From the NCBI GenBank assembly GCA_028673005.1, contig CM054113.1:71124500-71188499 (forward strand): DNA of 64,000 bases, given 5' to 3'. The position numbers and the translations under genes are program-made. This document shows, one piece after another, positions 12,801 to 24,984 of the stretch (position 1 is its first letter; every line of letters begins with the position of its first letter). Below the pieces are notes generated by a model that was given only the letters and a program-made list of their open reading frames with translations, did not search any database and had not been told where the DNA came from. This DNA comes from Tanypteryx hageni (lineage: Eukaryota; Arthropoda; Insecta; Odonata; Petaluridae).

Positions 12801-14586
12801 TAGAAAAAACAACTTATATTTTGCACTAAAAAGTAAAAAATAAATTTTGATAGACTTGATTTATAACTTTTGTACATGTTATATAGGTTTGTAAAAGTGC
12901 AAGAAGGTTAAAAGCAATATAATTGAACAAAAGTTTTAAATGGAGTCTAATAAATCTAAACTTATTTTTTACATTTTAGTGCAAAATATTATTTTTTATT
13001 TTATTTTTTTAGTCTCAAGAAATAAAACTTTTCTTAAACAATTAATAATGTAGTAAAATTATTATTTTTAAATTGTATAACTTCTTTTCAGTTTTACATA
13101 CTTTAATAATAACATTTCATGTATCAACTAAAGTTACATATTAACTAACATAGTAAATGTTTTAAATGTACACATATGCTAATTTTTCGTTTTAAGTAGC
13201 TCGACAATCTATTACAGCATATAGCTCAAAGAATGTTTTGTTAACAACATTTCCAATTCAGCTTTTGAAATATTTATCTAATTACTATTTGATGTGATAT
13301 ATAGTATTTTATAAGTCTTTGAAATCCTTGAGGACTTTTTACTTACAGATTTTACTCCAATAATAATTTACTTTAAGTATAATAAGTATTAATAAGACTT
13401 AATGGCTTACCAAAACTCCACATACCCAATTGTCCAGTGGATCCCAATTTTTTATCAACCAGTTTGCTAAAAATAAAAGGATTTAAATGCCAGCTAGGTA
13501 AAGGGGTAATAATTTCATCTGTCTCTTAAACCAAAGTTCATAGATTCTAATCCCACTTATTGCACGGATGCTTTGGTTCTTGAAATGGATTAAAAGATTA
13601 TTACCATGCAAAATGATCCTAGCTGTTGATGCTCCAAAAAAAACAATTTTACTGCTTATATCAATTGTCGTTGATATAATTTAAATCATTAGAAGTACAG
13701 TAACACCCCAATTTATATTTTCCCCATTTATGTTGATTCGAAGTTACAATCAATTAGTTCCTGTGTACCAATTTACGTTGTTTAGCTTTGAAGTTACATC
13801 CTTTAGAATGCTGAGGTTTTTCAGATTTTTTGTTGCTATCTTTCTGAAGCTATCATAAGATTGCCATAGTGAATAAAATTTAAACTAACAAAAGACTTTT
13901 AATTATTCATAAATTAGAAATGGAGTTAAGTGTATGGGATTTTAGAATTTGGTTATGTTGGAAGAACATCACATTGAAGGCCAATGTATTCGTTGCTGGC
14001 GAGATCAGCTACAGTAGAGATCAGATCCAAAACTTTCTGAAGTCACTGAACTCTTGGACTATTATTTGCAGAAACCTTGGTTTCCATGGATCACAGTTTG
14101 GGAAGCCTTAATATAGATGATTGAAGTACTTTGCTATGCAGAATAACATAAAAATGTATGCAATTATGATACATAATTTTGTGAATAATCATATTTGTTA
14201 AAAAAATTCCTTTAACCATTAAAAACATGGCATTGTTCAAAATATATAATAAAAATGTATAAATGTGTAAAAAAATCCTCTAAAATCACTATGTAAAGAT
14301 TTAGAGTTACATAGATGTAATAGCTTGAACATTCTCCATAATTGAAAAGGTAAATTTTAACTTAAAACATGAAAAGGTTTTTGAATTGACTTGATCAAAA
14401 CAATTTATTTACAATGTTTTACATAAATCAAAAGTATGATGGTTAATCAGTAGAGTAAAAGATCCAAGTATTTTCTCCCTTAGATATAACTGAAATCCTG
14501 AAATTAATTGCCATCTTTGGGTTTGGAAACTTGCCTTTTTATCCAATTTCATAAAACAATTTAATGACAAGCTTTAAGGCAAAAAT
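12801..14586. other. AT-rich stretch, nothing firm
   Basis: No gene is recognised. At 13698-13800 the sequence CAGTAACACCCCAATTTATA and what follows resemble a Tigger-like terminal repeat, but no partner end was found. Confidence 0.35.
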
Positions 14587-15087
14587 ACCATATATGCTGG
14601 GGTCTAAGTTGACCTTGATTTTTCAGATTGTAAATACACGACTAGACATATATTCGCCGTATATATATATATTTTTTTTTCATTAAAAAAATTTTGAATG
14701 AAGAATACAAGGAATTTTATGGTTTTTAAAACCTAAATGTAACCTTTTCCAAAAAATGCAGTGTCGATTTTTGAGTTATTAAATCATTTGTTTAATTTAA
14801 GAAAGATCAATCATATACCATATTGCCATCTATTGGCGAAATGTATTTCTAATGATACTTCGTTCCTGTAATTGCAAATAGATCGTTTATATTTTTGAGG
14901 TTCAGTAATAAAAACAAAAGTTAAAATTTTAATTTTTATTAACTATTAAAAATAATTATCTTAAATCTTCTAAAATAAATGACAGAATATGTAAACAATG
15001 GAGCAGCTGATTCAAAATGGCAATCACCTACACCATAAGATCAAATTTTTTTGTAAATATCAATGTTTTTAATCTGTTAATTAAGGA

Positions 15088-15330
15088 TCACATTTTATAT
15101 TCAGCGTCCTCACTCATGACAGATGGGCGTCCAAATCGTGCGTCATCGTGCACATTTGTCCTTCCACCATTAAACAGATGACACCACTTTCGCACATTCC
15201 CTTCGTTCATTAAACCTTCCCCATACGCTTCCACAAGTTGGCGATGGATTTCGGCAGGGCGAATTTTTTTCGCGTTCAAAAATCTAATCACCGAACGCAC
15301 TTCACAATCAGCGGGATTAGTGATAGACAT
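15088..15330 (-). pseudogene. mariner transposase N-terminal fragment (SETMAR-like helix-turn-helix)
   Basis: About 80 codons from an ATG. The fragment carries the mariner paired-type HTH: VIRFLNAKKIRPAEIHRQL, then GNVRKWCHLFNGGRTNVHDD, and the GRPSVMSEDAE linker. These match the DNA-binding part shared by mariner transposases and the SETMAR-type proteins. The DDD catalytic domain is missing, so it is a truncated copy. It lies inside a larger TIR element and its own upstream terminal repeat is present. Confidence 0.85.
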
Positions 15331-15497
15331 GGTTCTTTATAAAGCACTGTGAAAAATCAACCAACTCACTCAAATGCTCAGCGCACACTGAGGACATGGC
15401 CGGGGTCCTAGAGAGAGCATTCAACCTTGAGACGTCTCCGGTCAATGATCTGCGCGGGTAGGGTGCGCAAATGGCTCTTACTTTAAAAATGACCCTT
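15088..15497 (-). mobile_element. Truncated mariner element
   Basis: The terminus at 15497, read on the minus strand, is ACAAGGGTCATTTTTAAAGT preceded by TA, a mariner-type end. Minus-strand coding from about 15330 to 15088 gives the N-terminus of the transposase, and the sequence stops there. Only the 5' end of the element remains. Confidence 0.75.
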
Positions 15498-15568
15498 GTA
15501 TATTCGGCGTATAAGTCAACCTTAAGTTTTCGGATTTTTTTTTTACTTATATGCTGGCATATACAGTA

Positions 15569-16530
15569 AGTTGATATGCAATATCTCTTCTTATCTTAAA
15601 GTTTTTTAAACAAAATTATTTCTTCTTTAAAATAAGATTTTGAAGAAAATTTTGACAAATTCAATTGGAAAAAATTAATCAAAAAAATATCCTTAAATAT
15701 CTCTTTCTAGGAGTAATTAAGTAACTGCAATAACAAATGAATGAAAGCTTTGGAGATTTTTAGGAATATGAATATGGCAGATATACTAGTTTCCCTTCCA
15801 CCTTGATCCATTACAAATGAACACCGATGACAGTTTATTGAGTCTGAATGTAATGACTGAACGATGACCCATTTTAAGAAGAGCAGTTTTATTTACCATA
15901 TACTATCTCTATATTTAAGCCAAATTCAAAATTTAAATTCCAAAATTTAGGGTTTACATTTACATGGAGTATAAAAACCGGAAATACAGGCCAATGACTC
16001 CTGCCCATTCTCATGGCACATTCGATCTTAGCCATCTTCATCATGACAGATTCATTTTGTCTCCAGTCTTGCACCAGCTTAAAAATAACATAAATCCTTT
16101 GTTGTATCACAGTTATTTGACAATTTAACAAATTCTATAGCTTTTTGCTTAAATCTAGCTTCATATTTCATTGTTTTTTGGTTGGTATAGCCATGATGAT
16201 GGTATTAGAAGTCAGTTTGAATAAATGTTAATTGAAATTTACAATATATATCAGAGAATGATATGACATGATGTCATACATTTCACATGAATGCAGCTGA
16301 ATATTTCACATATTTCCAGATGGGAATTTCCTGATCATAAAATAATTAAAATTTTGATCATATAAGGTCTCAATTTTGTCAGAAAGTTCATGAAAAGTGA
16401 AAAAGAAAAGTTAACTTATATGGTGAGTATATGCATAAACATGGATTTCCATGCCCAAAAATTAAGTTAGACTCATATGCCAAGGCAACTAATTATCCTC
16501 GTCGCCAATTTGGCATGTTGCTGAGTATAC
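15569..16530. other. No recognised feature
   Basis: AT-rich sequence between the mariner-containing element and the gypsy remnant. No LTR could be identified here. Confidence 0.4.
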
Positions 16531-16630
16531 ATGCCACTAAAAGGAATAGAAGGTGGAAATAACTACAACCAACTCATAGTAACCAATGGTAGAGCAAACA
16601 TGACAGGACCGGGGGCTAGGAACGACTGAC

Positions 16631-19300
16631 TCAGAGCCAATTGGGGAATGACTCGGGACAGGGCAGGTGAACAGGTGACGTATAAGGCAACAGCAACTCT
16701 TTAGAATTGACCAACTGACGAACACTTGAGTCTAACTGAGAATGCATACCAATCAGTTGATCAATGTGACATTTCCATGCAATACCAGACTCTAGTTTTA
16801 CAAGATAAGATACAGGGTTTAACATTTTTAAAACTATGCCTTCCACCCATTTAGTTTTCCCTCTATATTCTCTAATCAATACAGGCTGTCCTATAAATAA
16901 TTGTCTAGTTTTACTGCCACTGGCATTGGCAGTTTGCTTAGCCTGCTTACTATGTACAGTCTCAGATAACGATGGCCTAAGTAAGTTCAGCCTTGTGCTA
17001 TTCCTGTTAAACATTAACTTAGCAGGGGATTCATTAGTGGTCATATGTACACTACTCCTATAAGTCAATAGGAATCTACTTAAAGCTAGTTCTGGGTTTT
17101 CTTTAGCAAGTACTGCATGCTTCAGCCGTTTCTTAACCGTCTTTACTGAATTCTCTGCTTGGCCATTACTAGCAGGATGATATGACGGTGTAAAGGTATG
17201 TTTAATACCATTTAACCTCGAAAACTGGTTAAACTCATAAGAAGTGAAAGGTGGACCATTGTCTGACACACAATGTTCCAGCAGTCCAAATCTAGCAAAC
17301 ATAGGTCTTAATTTAGAAATTGTTTTCTTGGCAGAAGTCGAGCTGACCTCTTCCACCTCTAACCATTTACTGTGTGCATCTACTATCACCAAATATAATT
17401 TTGAATAAAATGGTCCTAAAAAATCTACATGAATCCTTTGCCAAGTTCGTTCAGGATAATCCCAAACGTGCAAATAGCTTTTTGTCGGATTTGGCCTTTC
17501 CATAAGATACAATGAGCAACTATTAGCTAGGCATTCGATATTGTTATCCATCGATGGCCACCAAATGTATGATCGTGCCACCGATTTAATTTTCACAATG
17601 CCCAAATGGCCACAATGCAGTTCATCTAGAATAGATTTCCGCAAAACCTTAGGGAACTACTCGGTATCCCCACATCAAAATGCCTTGCTCCACAGTTAGC
17701 TCATTTTGTCTTAAGAAATACGAACTTAATTTGCTGTCCCTATTATTTGGCCAACCATACAACACATAGCCTAATATTGTACTTAACTCTGGGTCCTTCC
17801 TTGTTTCCCTTTTTACCTCATTGAAATTCAACGGAATTTCACTTTCTTCCAAGCATTGCAAATAGGTACCCACATACCCTATCTGATCACATACTTCAGT
17901 AGCTTCTGTTACATTCAATGGTAGCCTAGATAAACCATCTGCATTACCGTGATCTGCAGATTTAATGTAGTGGATATCAAAATCATACCCTGATAAAAAT
18001 AATGCATACCACTGCAGCCGACTCGCTGCATATGCTGGCAACCCTTTCTTTGGTCCAAAAATAGACAAAAGCGGTTTATGATCTGTAAGTAGAGTGAAAT
18101 TTTGAGAAAACAAATATTGATGAAATTTCTTAACTCCAAATACAATAGCTAGTGCTTCCTTGTCAATAACCGAATAACCTAGTTCAGCTTGTGACATTGA
18201 CCTCAAGGCATATAAAATTGGTTTTTTAGATCCATTTTTTTGAACTTGACTTAAAACACAGCCTATACCATAAGCCGAACAATCAGTAGCAATTTTAGGG
18301 GTAACCCTGGATCATAATGTGCTAAAATTGGTGCTGACACTAGTTTTCTCTTAACTAGCTCAAACGATTTAACACAAGCATCATTCCATTCAAAATTAGT
18401 ATCCTTCCTTAACAAATGGTACATAGGACTTAAAAACAGTGGACAGATTGGGGACAAACTTAGAATAATAATTCACTAATCCTAAAAATCCTTTCAGTTG
18501 AGAGGCGTTTTTAGGAGTAGGCGCATTTAGAACTGCTTCTACTTTACTGGGTGAGGTATGTAACCCTTCTTTACAAATTACAAACCCAAAATACTCAATG
18601 CACTTCAAAAACAATTGACACTTACTCCTACTCACGGTTAAGCCATTTTCACTCAGTCTCTTACAAACACTTTTAAGTCTAGACAAGTGCTCATTTTAGT
18701 CTTCCCCTGTGATTAAAATGTCGAGGAAGCATACTACACCTGGTATACTCGATAAGACTTGCTCCATAATTCTTTGAAATAAACCAGGGGCAGAAGAAAT
18801 TCCATATGGAACTCTATTATATACAAACAGACCCTTGTGTGTACTTATGGTCCAGTACCTTTTAGAATCATCATCTAATTTAACCTGGGTGTACGCTTGA
18901 GAGAGATTGATTTTAGAAAAGGTCTCGCCCCTCTGTAAAGAAGAGAACAATTCCTCTATCCAGGGAATGGGATGGCGATCAACTTCCAAATAGGGATTCA
19001 AGGTAACTTTAAAATCCCCACAAATTCTGATTTCACCATTCTTTTTAAGCACGGGCACAATGGGTGTACCCCAGTCACTACTGGTAACTGGCGTTAAAAT
19101 TTCATTTTTCACCAATCGATCTAACTCGTGCTCCACCTTCGTTTTAAGTGAGTAAGGAATAGCTCGAGGTTTGTGGTACTTAGGAGTGGCATCCTCCCTC
19201 ACTTTTAACTTTACCGGTTCTCCCTTATAATTCATTTGGGCAATTCAAAAGGTCGGCGGGTAAATGTTGAATATTCAAACAAGGGTGGAGTGACCGTATG
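16631..19300 (-). pseudogene. Ty3/gypsy pol pseudogene (RT, RNase H, integrase)
   Basis: Minus strand, domains in order. The reverse transcriptase (19235 to about 18700) includes FSKINLSQAYTQVKLDDDS and VPYGISSAPGLFQRIMEQVL. The connection and RNase H (18686 to 17700) include LGYSVIDKEALAIVFGVKKF and TDHKPLLSIF. The integrase (17644-16631) has the H-H half of the zinc motif (ELHCGHLG), then HVDFLGPF, VSDNGPPFTS and SNGQAENSVKTVKK, which hold its D, D and E residues. A stop (TAA near 18692) and frame changes near 18450, 18230 and 17645 break it. In RT motif A the aspartate is replaced by asparagine, and the catalytic motif reads FLDIL with one aspartate missing. The second zinc-finger cysteine (CSLY) is also changed. 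No gag, protease or LTRs were recognised; the copy appears truncated near 19430. Confidence 0.85.
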
Positions 19301-19434
19301 CTGAGAAAGTAAAACAGGGAATGCATGCAATTTTCATTCTTGTATTTTTTTATAATTAACTGAACGATGGTATTAATCGCAGTATGTATGATCATTTGGT
19401 TAAGTATGTCGCAGAAATTTTTACATTTCCACAA

Positions 19435-20000
19435 AATGGGAATCTAACCTACCGATTGAGACCCTTGGAAGCCCCGTCAAAATTCAGGACGGTCTATCCG
19501 TGAATTAAAATTGCCCCTCTTTCAGTGGTAAAGACTGAAGTCACTGTTATTGAGGGTATGGCCATTAGCCCAACAAAATTTATCAGTAACGATCCACGTT
19601 GGCTGCGGTAACAGGTAAATTTCCACAAATACTCCTCTTACCGCGCTCTCCGCGAATTTTCTGCGCGTTCCTGTGCCCTCTTCAGTATACTGGCGAAATT
19701 TCCGAATCTAAGACTTCAATAAGAATTGAGCATTTTTCCTTTGAAAGTTCTATTTGTCATCAACCAAATGAACATGTGGTGTGGTGTTGGGGATAAGTTT
19801 TAAGCTCGTTTAAAATATGTCAGTCAACGTTTGATCCTGTTAGCAGGAATTAAAATTTTCATCCCTTCAGAAGGCAGTGATTCAAGAATTCCCACATAAA
19901 AATCAGCATTTCCCATTCCATTTTAATCTAATCTCGTTCCCCACGCCATTTCTTTTAAAATCCCAATTCCCCACAGCGAGGATGTGATCAATTTGTAAAA
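19435..20000. other. No recognised feature
   Basis: Sequence between the gypsy remnant and the CpG-rich block. Nothing coding or repetitive could be named. Confidence 0.4.
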
Positions 20001-20009
20001 CTGCTCCCA

Positions 20010-20836
20010 CGTTCATTAACCTCTCAGTGGGCGCGTTTGGGTGGACCAAGACGTGTGCCCCCTCCTCCCTCCTCCCAGACAGAGAAAAGGAGTCCCCTTC
20101 CCTTCATCCCCCAACCCTCACAATGCCACACACCCCACGAACTCTTCCACATTCCTCTTCCCACGACACACGCCGATTCGCGACGTCTCATAACACGACC
20201 ACGTGACCCCTTTACGTCCGTCCAGTCTCACAGTCTTCCGATCCGCCAATAAAAATCCAAATCTTTTCTTTTTCCAGCGTCTCGAACTCTACACTGCCTC
20301 TGCCCCTTCCCCCTCCTTCCCCCTCCTTCCCCCTCCTCCATCCCTTCCCACCCTCCCCCCAAATCACCACTCCAATATCCGGCGCAGACAGTTTCGACCA
20401 CGGGTTCGAGACAATAAATCCTCCGAGCAAAAATAAGCTCGCGATGCACTTTGCTTCGGTCATCATCCTTTTAAACGCCTGAATGAACTATCTCTCTCTA
20501 TACGACGATACGCAAGAAACTGCGAAAGCCTGACGAACAGAGCACTAGACTGACTATTAGAGTCTGAAAGAGTAGGGGGACATGCTACTCCGCTCTTGCA
20601 TCACGAGCTTGTCGACCACGGTCTCTGCCGGCTTCCGAGGCAAAGATTCGACGGGGGTGGAGAGGGAGTGGGGAGCGAGCGTAGCGCGCGAGCTATATGA
20701 TGCACAGTCGCGTATCAGCTCGGGGGCTGGTCATTTCCGTCTGAATCTGTCCTCGAGGCTGGACATAGGAGCGGTTCCGTTCTTATTCAAGGGTTCGTTT
20801 GACACTTTCTCGTTTTTATCTCTTCATATCTCTGGG
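20010..20836 (+). promoter_or_regulatory. CpG-rich promoter-like block and probable non-coding exon 1 of the transporter
   Basis: GC content and CpG density rise sharply here compared with everything around, with several CG-rich runs such as gagcgagcgtagcgcgcgag at 20676-20695. A TATA-like ctatatga near 20694 and an initiator-like TCAGC/TCATT some 25-45 bases downstream are possible core elements. The block ends in a strong splice donor, TCTGGG|GTGAGT, with the cut after 20836. The first coding exon, 5.7 kb downstream, needs an upstream 5' UTR exon on this strand, so this is the natural candidate. The start site is not fixed and the link to the transporter is inference. Confidence 0.5.
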
Positions 20837-23800
20837 GTGAGTGCGCTCGACCGATAACCCTCTGTTTAGACTCGACGGTACAAGGCACCGTAAGGATCTA
20901 GTCTCGAAGACGTTTCGTCGAAAGTATCGTCCGTCCTTAACGTCTTCGGGATTGATCGCCCTTAAAAGGTTGGTTGAGTGATTTTTTTCTTGAATTTTCT
21001 TCCGTTTCATTTTTCGATAATTTTTTTGCTGCGATTGTGCCCCGTCGCAATTATTGCGGGTGTTTTCATGGTAGTTGAATGTGTTCCGAGCGTAAAAGGG
21101 ATTAATCTCGCGGACTATTGTGGTTCTTCCTTGTTTACAAGAATATTTTTCCTGCTCAGATAAAGGCGCAATGTAGCTCAAAGTGGCACCCGAAGAGATG
21201 CTACGTGATAACAATTACAAAAAACATATCAAAGAGAATATTATTTTTCACTTAATTTCACTCCGTATTGTGACTTTCCCGCAGCGTATCCAGGACGCTT
21301 TACGTAAAAAAAGTTACGCTTCGTAAATGCTAGGGATAAAGTGACAAGTGGCAGGCGTGGGAGTTATTCCTTTTTAATATTGGTAACGATATGCACTCGG
21401 CTGAAAAACGTTGTCGACCCTTAGTCTATACCCTAGTTTTCTTTGGTCATGGATTGTTGATCGTATGACGCTAACATCTCCATAGCACTAATTTTCGATT
21501 TTCGAAAAACTTGGCTTCTTATTGCGTTTATATCTTGTAGAAATACACTAAATACAAATAAGTGACAGCCTAAAATTGAGCTACGTCACGTTTCGTTTTA
21601 CGTTATCGTCCAAGTCATTATGCATAGGTATATCACGTCAATAGCATACCGAAATTTGATTTATCAAACTTGTCATGAATGTAAAATACTCTAAATCACG
21701 GGTAAAATAAGAATAAGAATACATAACTTTAAGAATGCAACAAATCTTTTTGAAATAAGAATTGAGACTCTTTTTCCAGAAAATGAAGGTCATTGCGCTA
21801 CCCTTAGTGTTTCAACTTTTATAAGTTCTTGATGGTTGAAAGTTGTTGCTCGGATTAGAAACTCACCTTGGCACTTATTTTCAACCGTTTCGCGAGAAAT
21901 TTTTACACACTTGTACTAAATTTTCACTTTCGCGTTTGTGTTATAGCTCTACATATTACTTTTAAATCAAACAAAAACAATAGAACTTTAGAAAGCAAAC
22001 AACTGACGTGATTCGAACGTTTAGCATTCAGTTTATTCTGAGGATACATTTTAAAAAATATTGCCATAACCAGTTCTCGAACCTAAATCTCCCCCCTCGA
22101 ATGCCATCCTGAGATAAAGTATTTTTGGATTTTTATTTTGGAATCACCATTTATTTGTGCAATTGGAATTATTTTTTTCTTTTAATTCAGTCTAAAAAAC
22201 AAAAGGGAATCTTTCAAAGCCTAAAGTCAGAGAAAAGTTATTCTTACCTGATTTAAATTTTTAGATTTCATTTAGTTTATTCTATCTACCATTTCTACCA
22301 CAAATATTACAATGTACAATGCAACTAATGATACAAAAAAAAGTGTATGCATCTTTTCCAATTTTTTTAATCAATATTTTTTATGTATTTTTGAGTAACA
22401 AAGAAAAGCATCGATTAAAGTATAACAATCTCAAAATAGACGTACTAATAAGTTTCGTATTTGATATTCCTATCTCTGATGTATTTCGAAGCTGCTAATC
22501 TAGTAACGTTGAAGCACTGTAGCCGCTATTGATCAATGCCAAGAAGAAATAGCCGCTAAAAATTTTTATCTGCTGACAAAGTAAAGTAATATCGTAAGTT
22601 TTTTAGACTAAAAAGCGTTACGCTTTTGTATAGAGGGCGCGAGTCGCATGTACGCGGGTTTTGAAGGCCAAAACGAACACAGTTTACCGCACAATTCCTT
22701 ATGGTATCTGCTTTAAGGTTCCCTATGATTGGGAAAGACGTTGCTTATCTTGTAGTTAGTGACCCCTTACGGGTGTTTATTCAGCTTGCGTTTTGAAAGG
22801 CCGGCCCCCTCCCTTATTGGAAAACTGTCACATACGTACTGAATGTAAACCTCTCGTATCGATTGTTCGCGTTAATTGACATCGTTTTCAATTTTAAATT
22901 ACATAAGAAACTTATCTGCGAAGGATATATTTACAGCGACTCATATCGCGATAATATTCATATCAATAACGTCACTCGGAGAATTTATGAAATTTAATAA
23001 AATTCACTCGACGGAAATTATGGTTTTATGTCGCGACGATCTTTATTCGAATGAGCCATTAATATAATAAAATCAAAATTTTTTAACGATAAAAAATCAA
23101 GATACTCCTCCATAAAAATCGGTATCGGTGGAAATATAAAGACAAGTGCCATATTTTTAGACACTTTATGAGCGAGTTTGCAAAAAAATACTAAACTCGG
23201 AATTTACAAAAGTTATCTTAAAACGGACATTTTGATGCATGAAATTTAATATTTGCACATTGATTTAAAACCATGCTTCAACTCTCATGCGTAAGCGGTG
23301 GTAGACTCTCCTTCATTAGTTATTCACGAATGGCTCATCGATCTTCCTACTAGTAGTTAATTTATCATAGACGCAAGATAAGAGCACCATCAATAAGTTT
23401 CTTACTAGCGATAAGTTTCTTACTAGCGACCTTAACATCGGGATTCTAATACTCTTACCTACCTCACTGTCAAGGCCAACGATACGATTCGTGGAATTTT
23501 TCGTTGAATTGTTTGTTTTCTCAATCAGAGACCTTAAAATAGGTCAGTAATTAGAGATTTGTTAGTCAAGAGATTGGTCATTCGCCATTCAGATGGATCC
23601 GTTCAGTCAATCGCTGCCCGTCACGATTTTAATTGCGCGTGATTGGTTGGTCTGATTGAGTCAACGAGGTCATTGACCGACTTTTAGAAATTGTCCACTG
23701 GCGGAGGCTATTGTTTGGCAGAAGATTCACGGAGTGGGTGCATGATAGATAAAAATTATGTTACTACGAAAGTGACCAGTTGGGTTTGTTGTGATTCCTT

Positions 23801-24270
23801 GGTTTCGGTTGGAAGCTACGATCCTTTTCCATTATAATATATTGAGGAAAAGCTAAAAATATTTCCTCCTTTCAGCCAAATAGCTGTGCGCCTCGTCAGT
23901 TTCGCCAAAGGTCAATTTCGGAATTTATACGCATTTTTCCTTGTGTTTTGTGCAGCATCAGTATACCTCAACTATTTCCTTGTAAAACGCCGACTGAATG
24001 AAATAGATTGCTTCCATTGTCTGATATTATCAATAAACCTAATGTGTTCCCAATGAATCGATCGAATGACATTTCTTTGGACAATTTTTGCTTGAAATTT
24101 TTCGATTGGTTCATTACTACGGGCGCCTTTTTGAAAGCGGGGAAATTATTTTTTTATCGCATAATTGAATTCTATTAAGTGATGAATATTTTTCTCTGCG
24201 ATATTTGTTATTTAATATTCACTCAAGATAACTTATGACGTAACAGAACGAAAGCCAGCAACATTAAATT
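20837..24270. other. Intronic or intergenic sequence, no gene seen
   Basis: Likely intron 1 of the transporter. AT-rich, with a short near-perfect 18-bp duplication (ataagtttcttactagcg) around 23393-23430. Nothing else recognised. Confidence 0.4.
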
Positions 24271-24276
24271 TATATA

Positions 24277-24982
24277 CAGGTATCCCCCGATTTACGCGTT
24301 TTTGCGTATACGTGGTTTTGTTTTTACGACCACTTTCCGATTTACGCGTCTCGTATTCGGTTTAACGCGATTTTATTCTCTCGGCCATTTATCAATATAC
24401 ACGTCGCGTATTTGCAATTATGCGATTCGTTATGCTCTCAGTATGTACTCTTAATAGTTTATTATTTATTAAATATTTCATGAATTCATGCCTGTCTACA
24501 ATTTACTTTTATTGTCCCTGCACTGATACCATTTATTGAATCGTACGACAGAGCAAGATTTCCCGGTAGTTCCTACGGTAGTAGAATCTCTTTTCTTATT
24601 CTCTTTTTTGAGCAAATAACACATTTGAACCCACTTTTTTGTGCAAAAATATTCATAGTTGTGTAGAGAATATATTTGTATAGGAAGTTCACTGATCGAA
24701 GGATCTTCGATAACTATGTGATGCATGGCAGAAACTTAATGAATAAAAAAATTTAGGAATTGTAAAAGTGGACGCTGCACAGGACGCCATATCACGTCGA
24801 AAACGCTTTGTGTGGTTAAAACGCCCATTAAATCAAATTTAAAGACGTTAAGATAACTTCTCAGTAACGTAAACAACGCCTATTAATTATTTTCAGTGGG
24901 AAAAATATTTTCGATTAGCGCGGTTTCGCTTTACGCGATGATTTCCAGGAACGCAACTCTCGCGTAAATTGGGGGATACCTG
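24277..24982. mobile_element. Tigger/pogo-like MITE
   Basis: Perfectly bounded by TA duplications (24275-24276 and 24983-24984). The terminal inverted repeats are CAGGTATCCCCCGATTTACG on the left and CAGGTATCCCCCAATTTACG read from the right, one mismatch in 20. Further tttacgcg and ttaacgcg motifs sit just inside both ends. The length is 706 bp with no transposase. It lies in the presumed first intron of the transporter gene. Confidence 0.85.
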
Positions 24983-24984
24983 TA

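Larger units (their letters stand above)
14588..15566. mobile_element. TIR element (Tigger/MITE-like) containing a mariner insertion
   Basis: Both ends carry related inverted sequences flanked by TA. The left side reads CCATATATGCTGGGGTCTAAG, then TTGACCTTGATTTTTCAG. The right side, from the minus strand, reads CTGTATATGCCAGCATATAAG, then later AAGGTTGACTTATACGCCG. Flanking TA dinucleotides are at 14586-14587 and 15567-15568. The interior contains no coding sequence of its own. The mariner remnant at 15088-15497 interrupts it, so this element is the older one. Confidence 0.55.

Noticed and set aside
13920..14111. 63-codon frame suspected of being a transposase HTH
   Set aside because: No motif could be matched with confidence and no terminal repeats pair around it.
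20203..20466. Overlapping open frames in the promoter-like block
   Set aside because: GC-rich low-complexity sequence; frames on both strands are open and show no homology.
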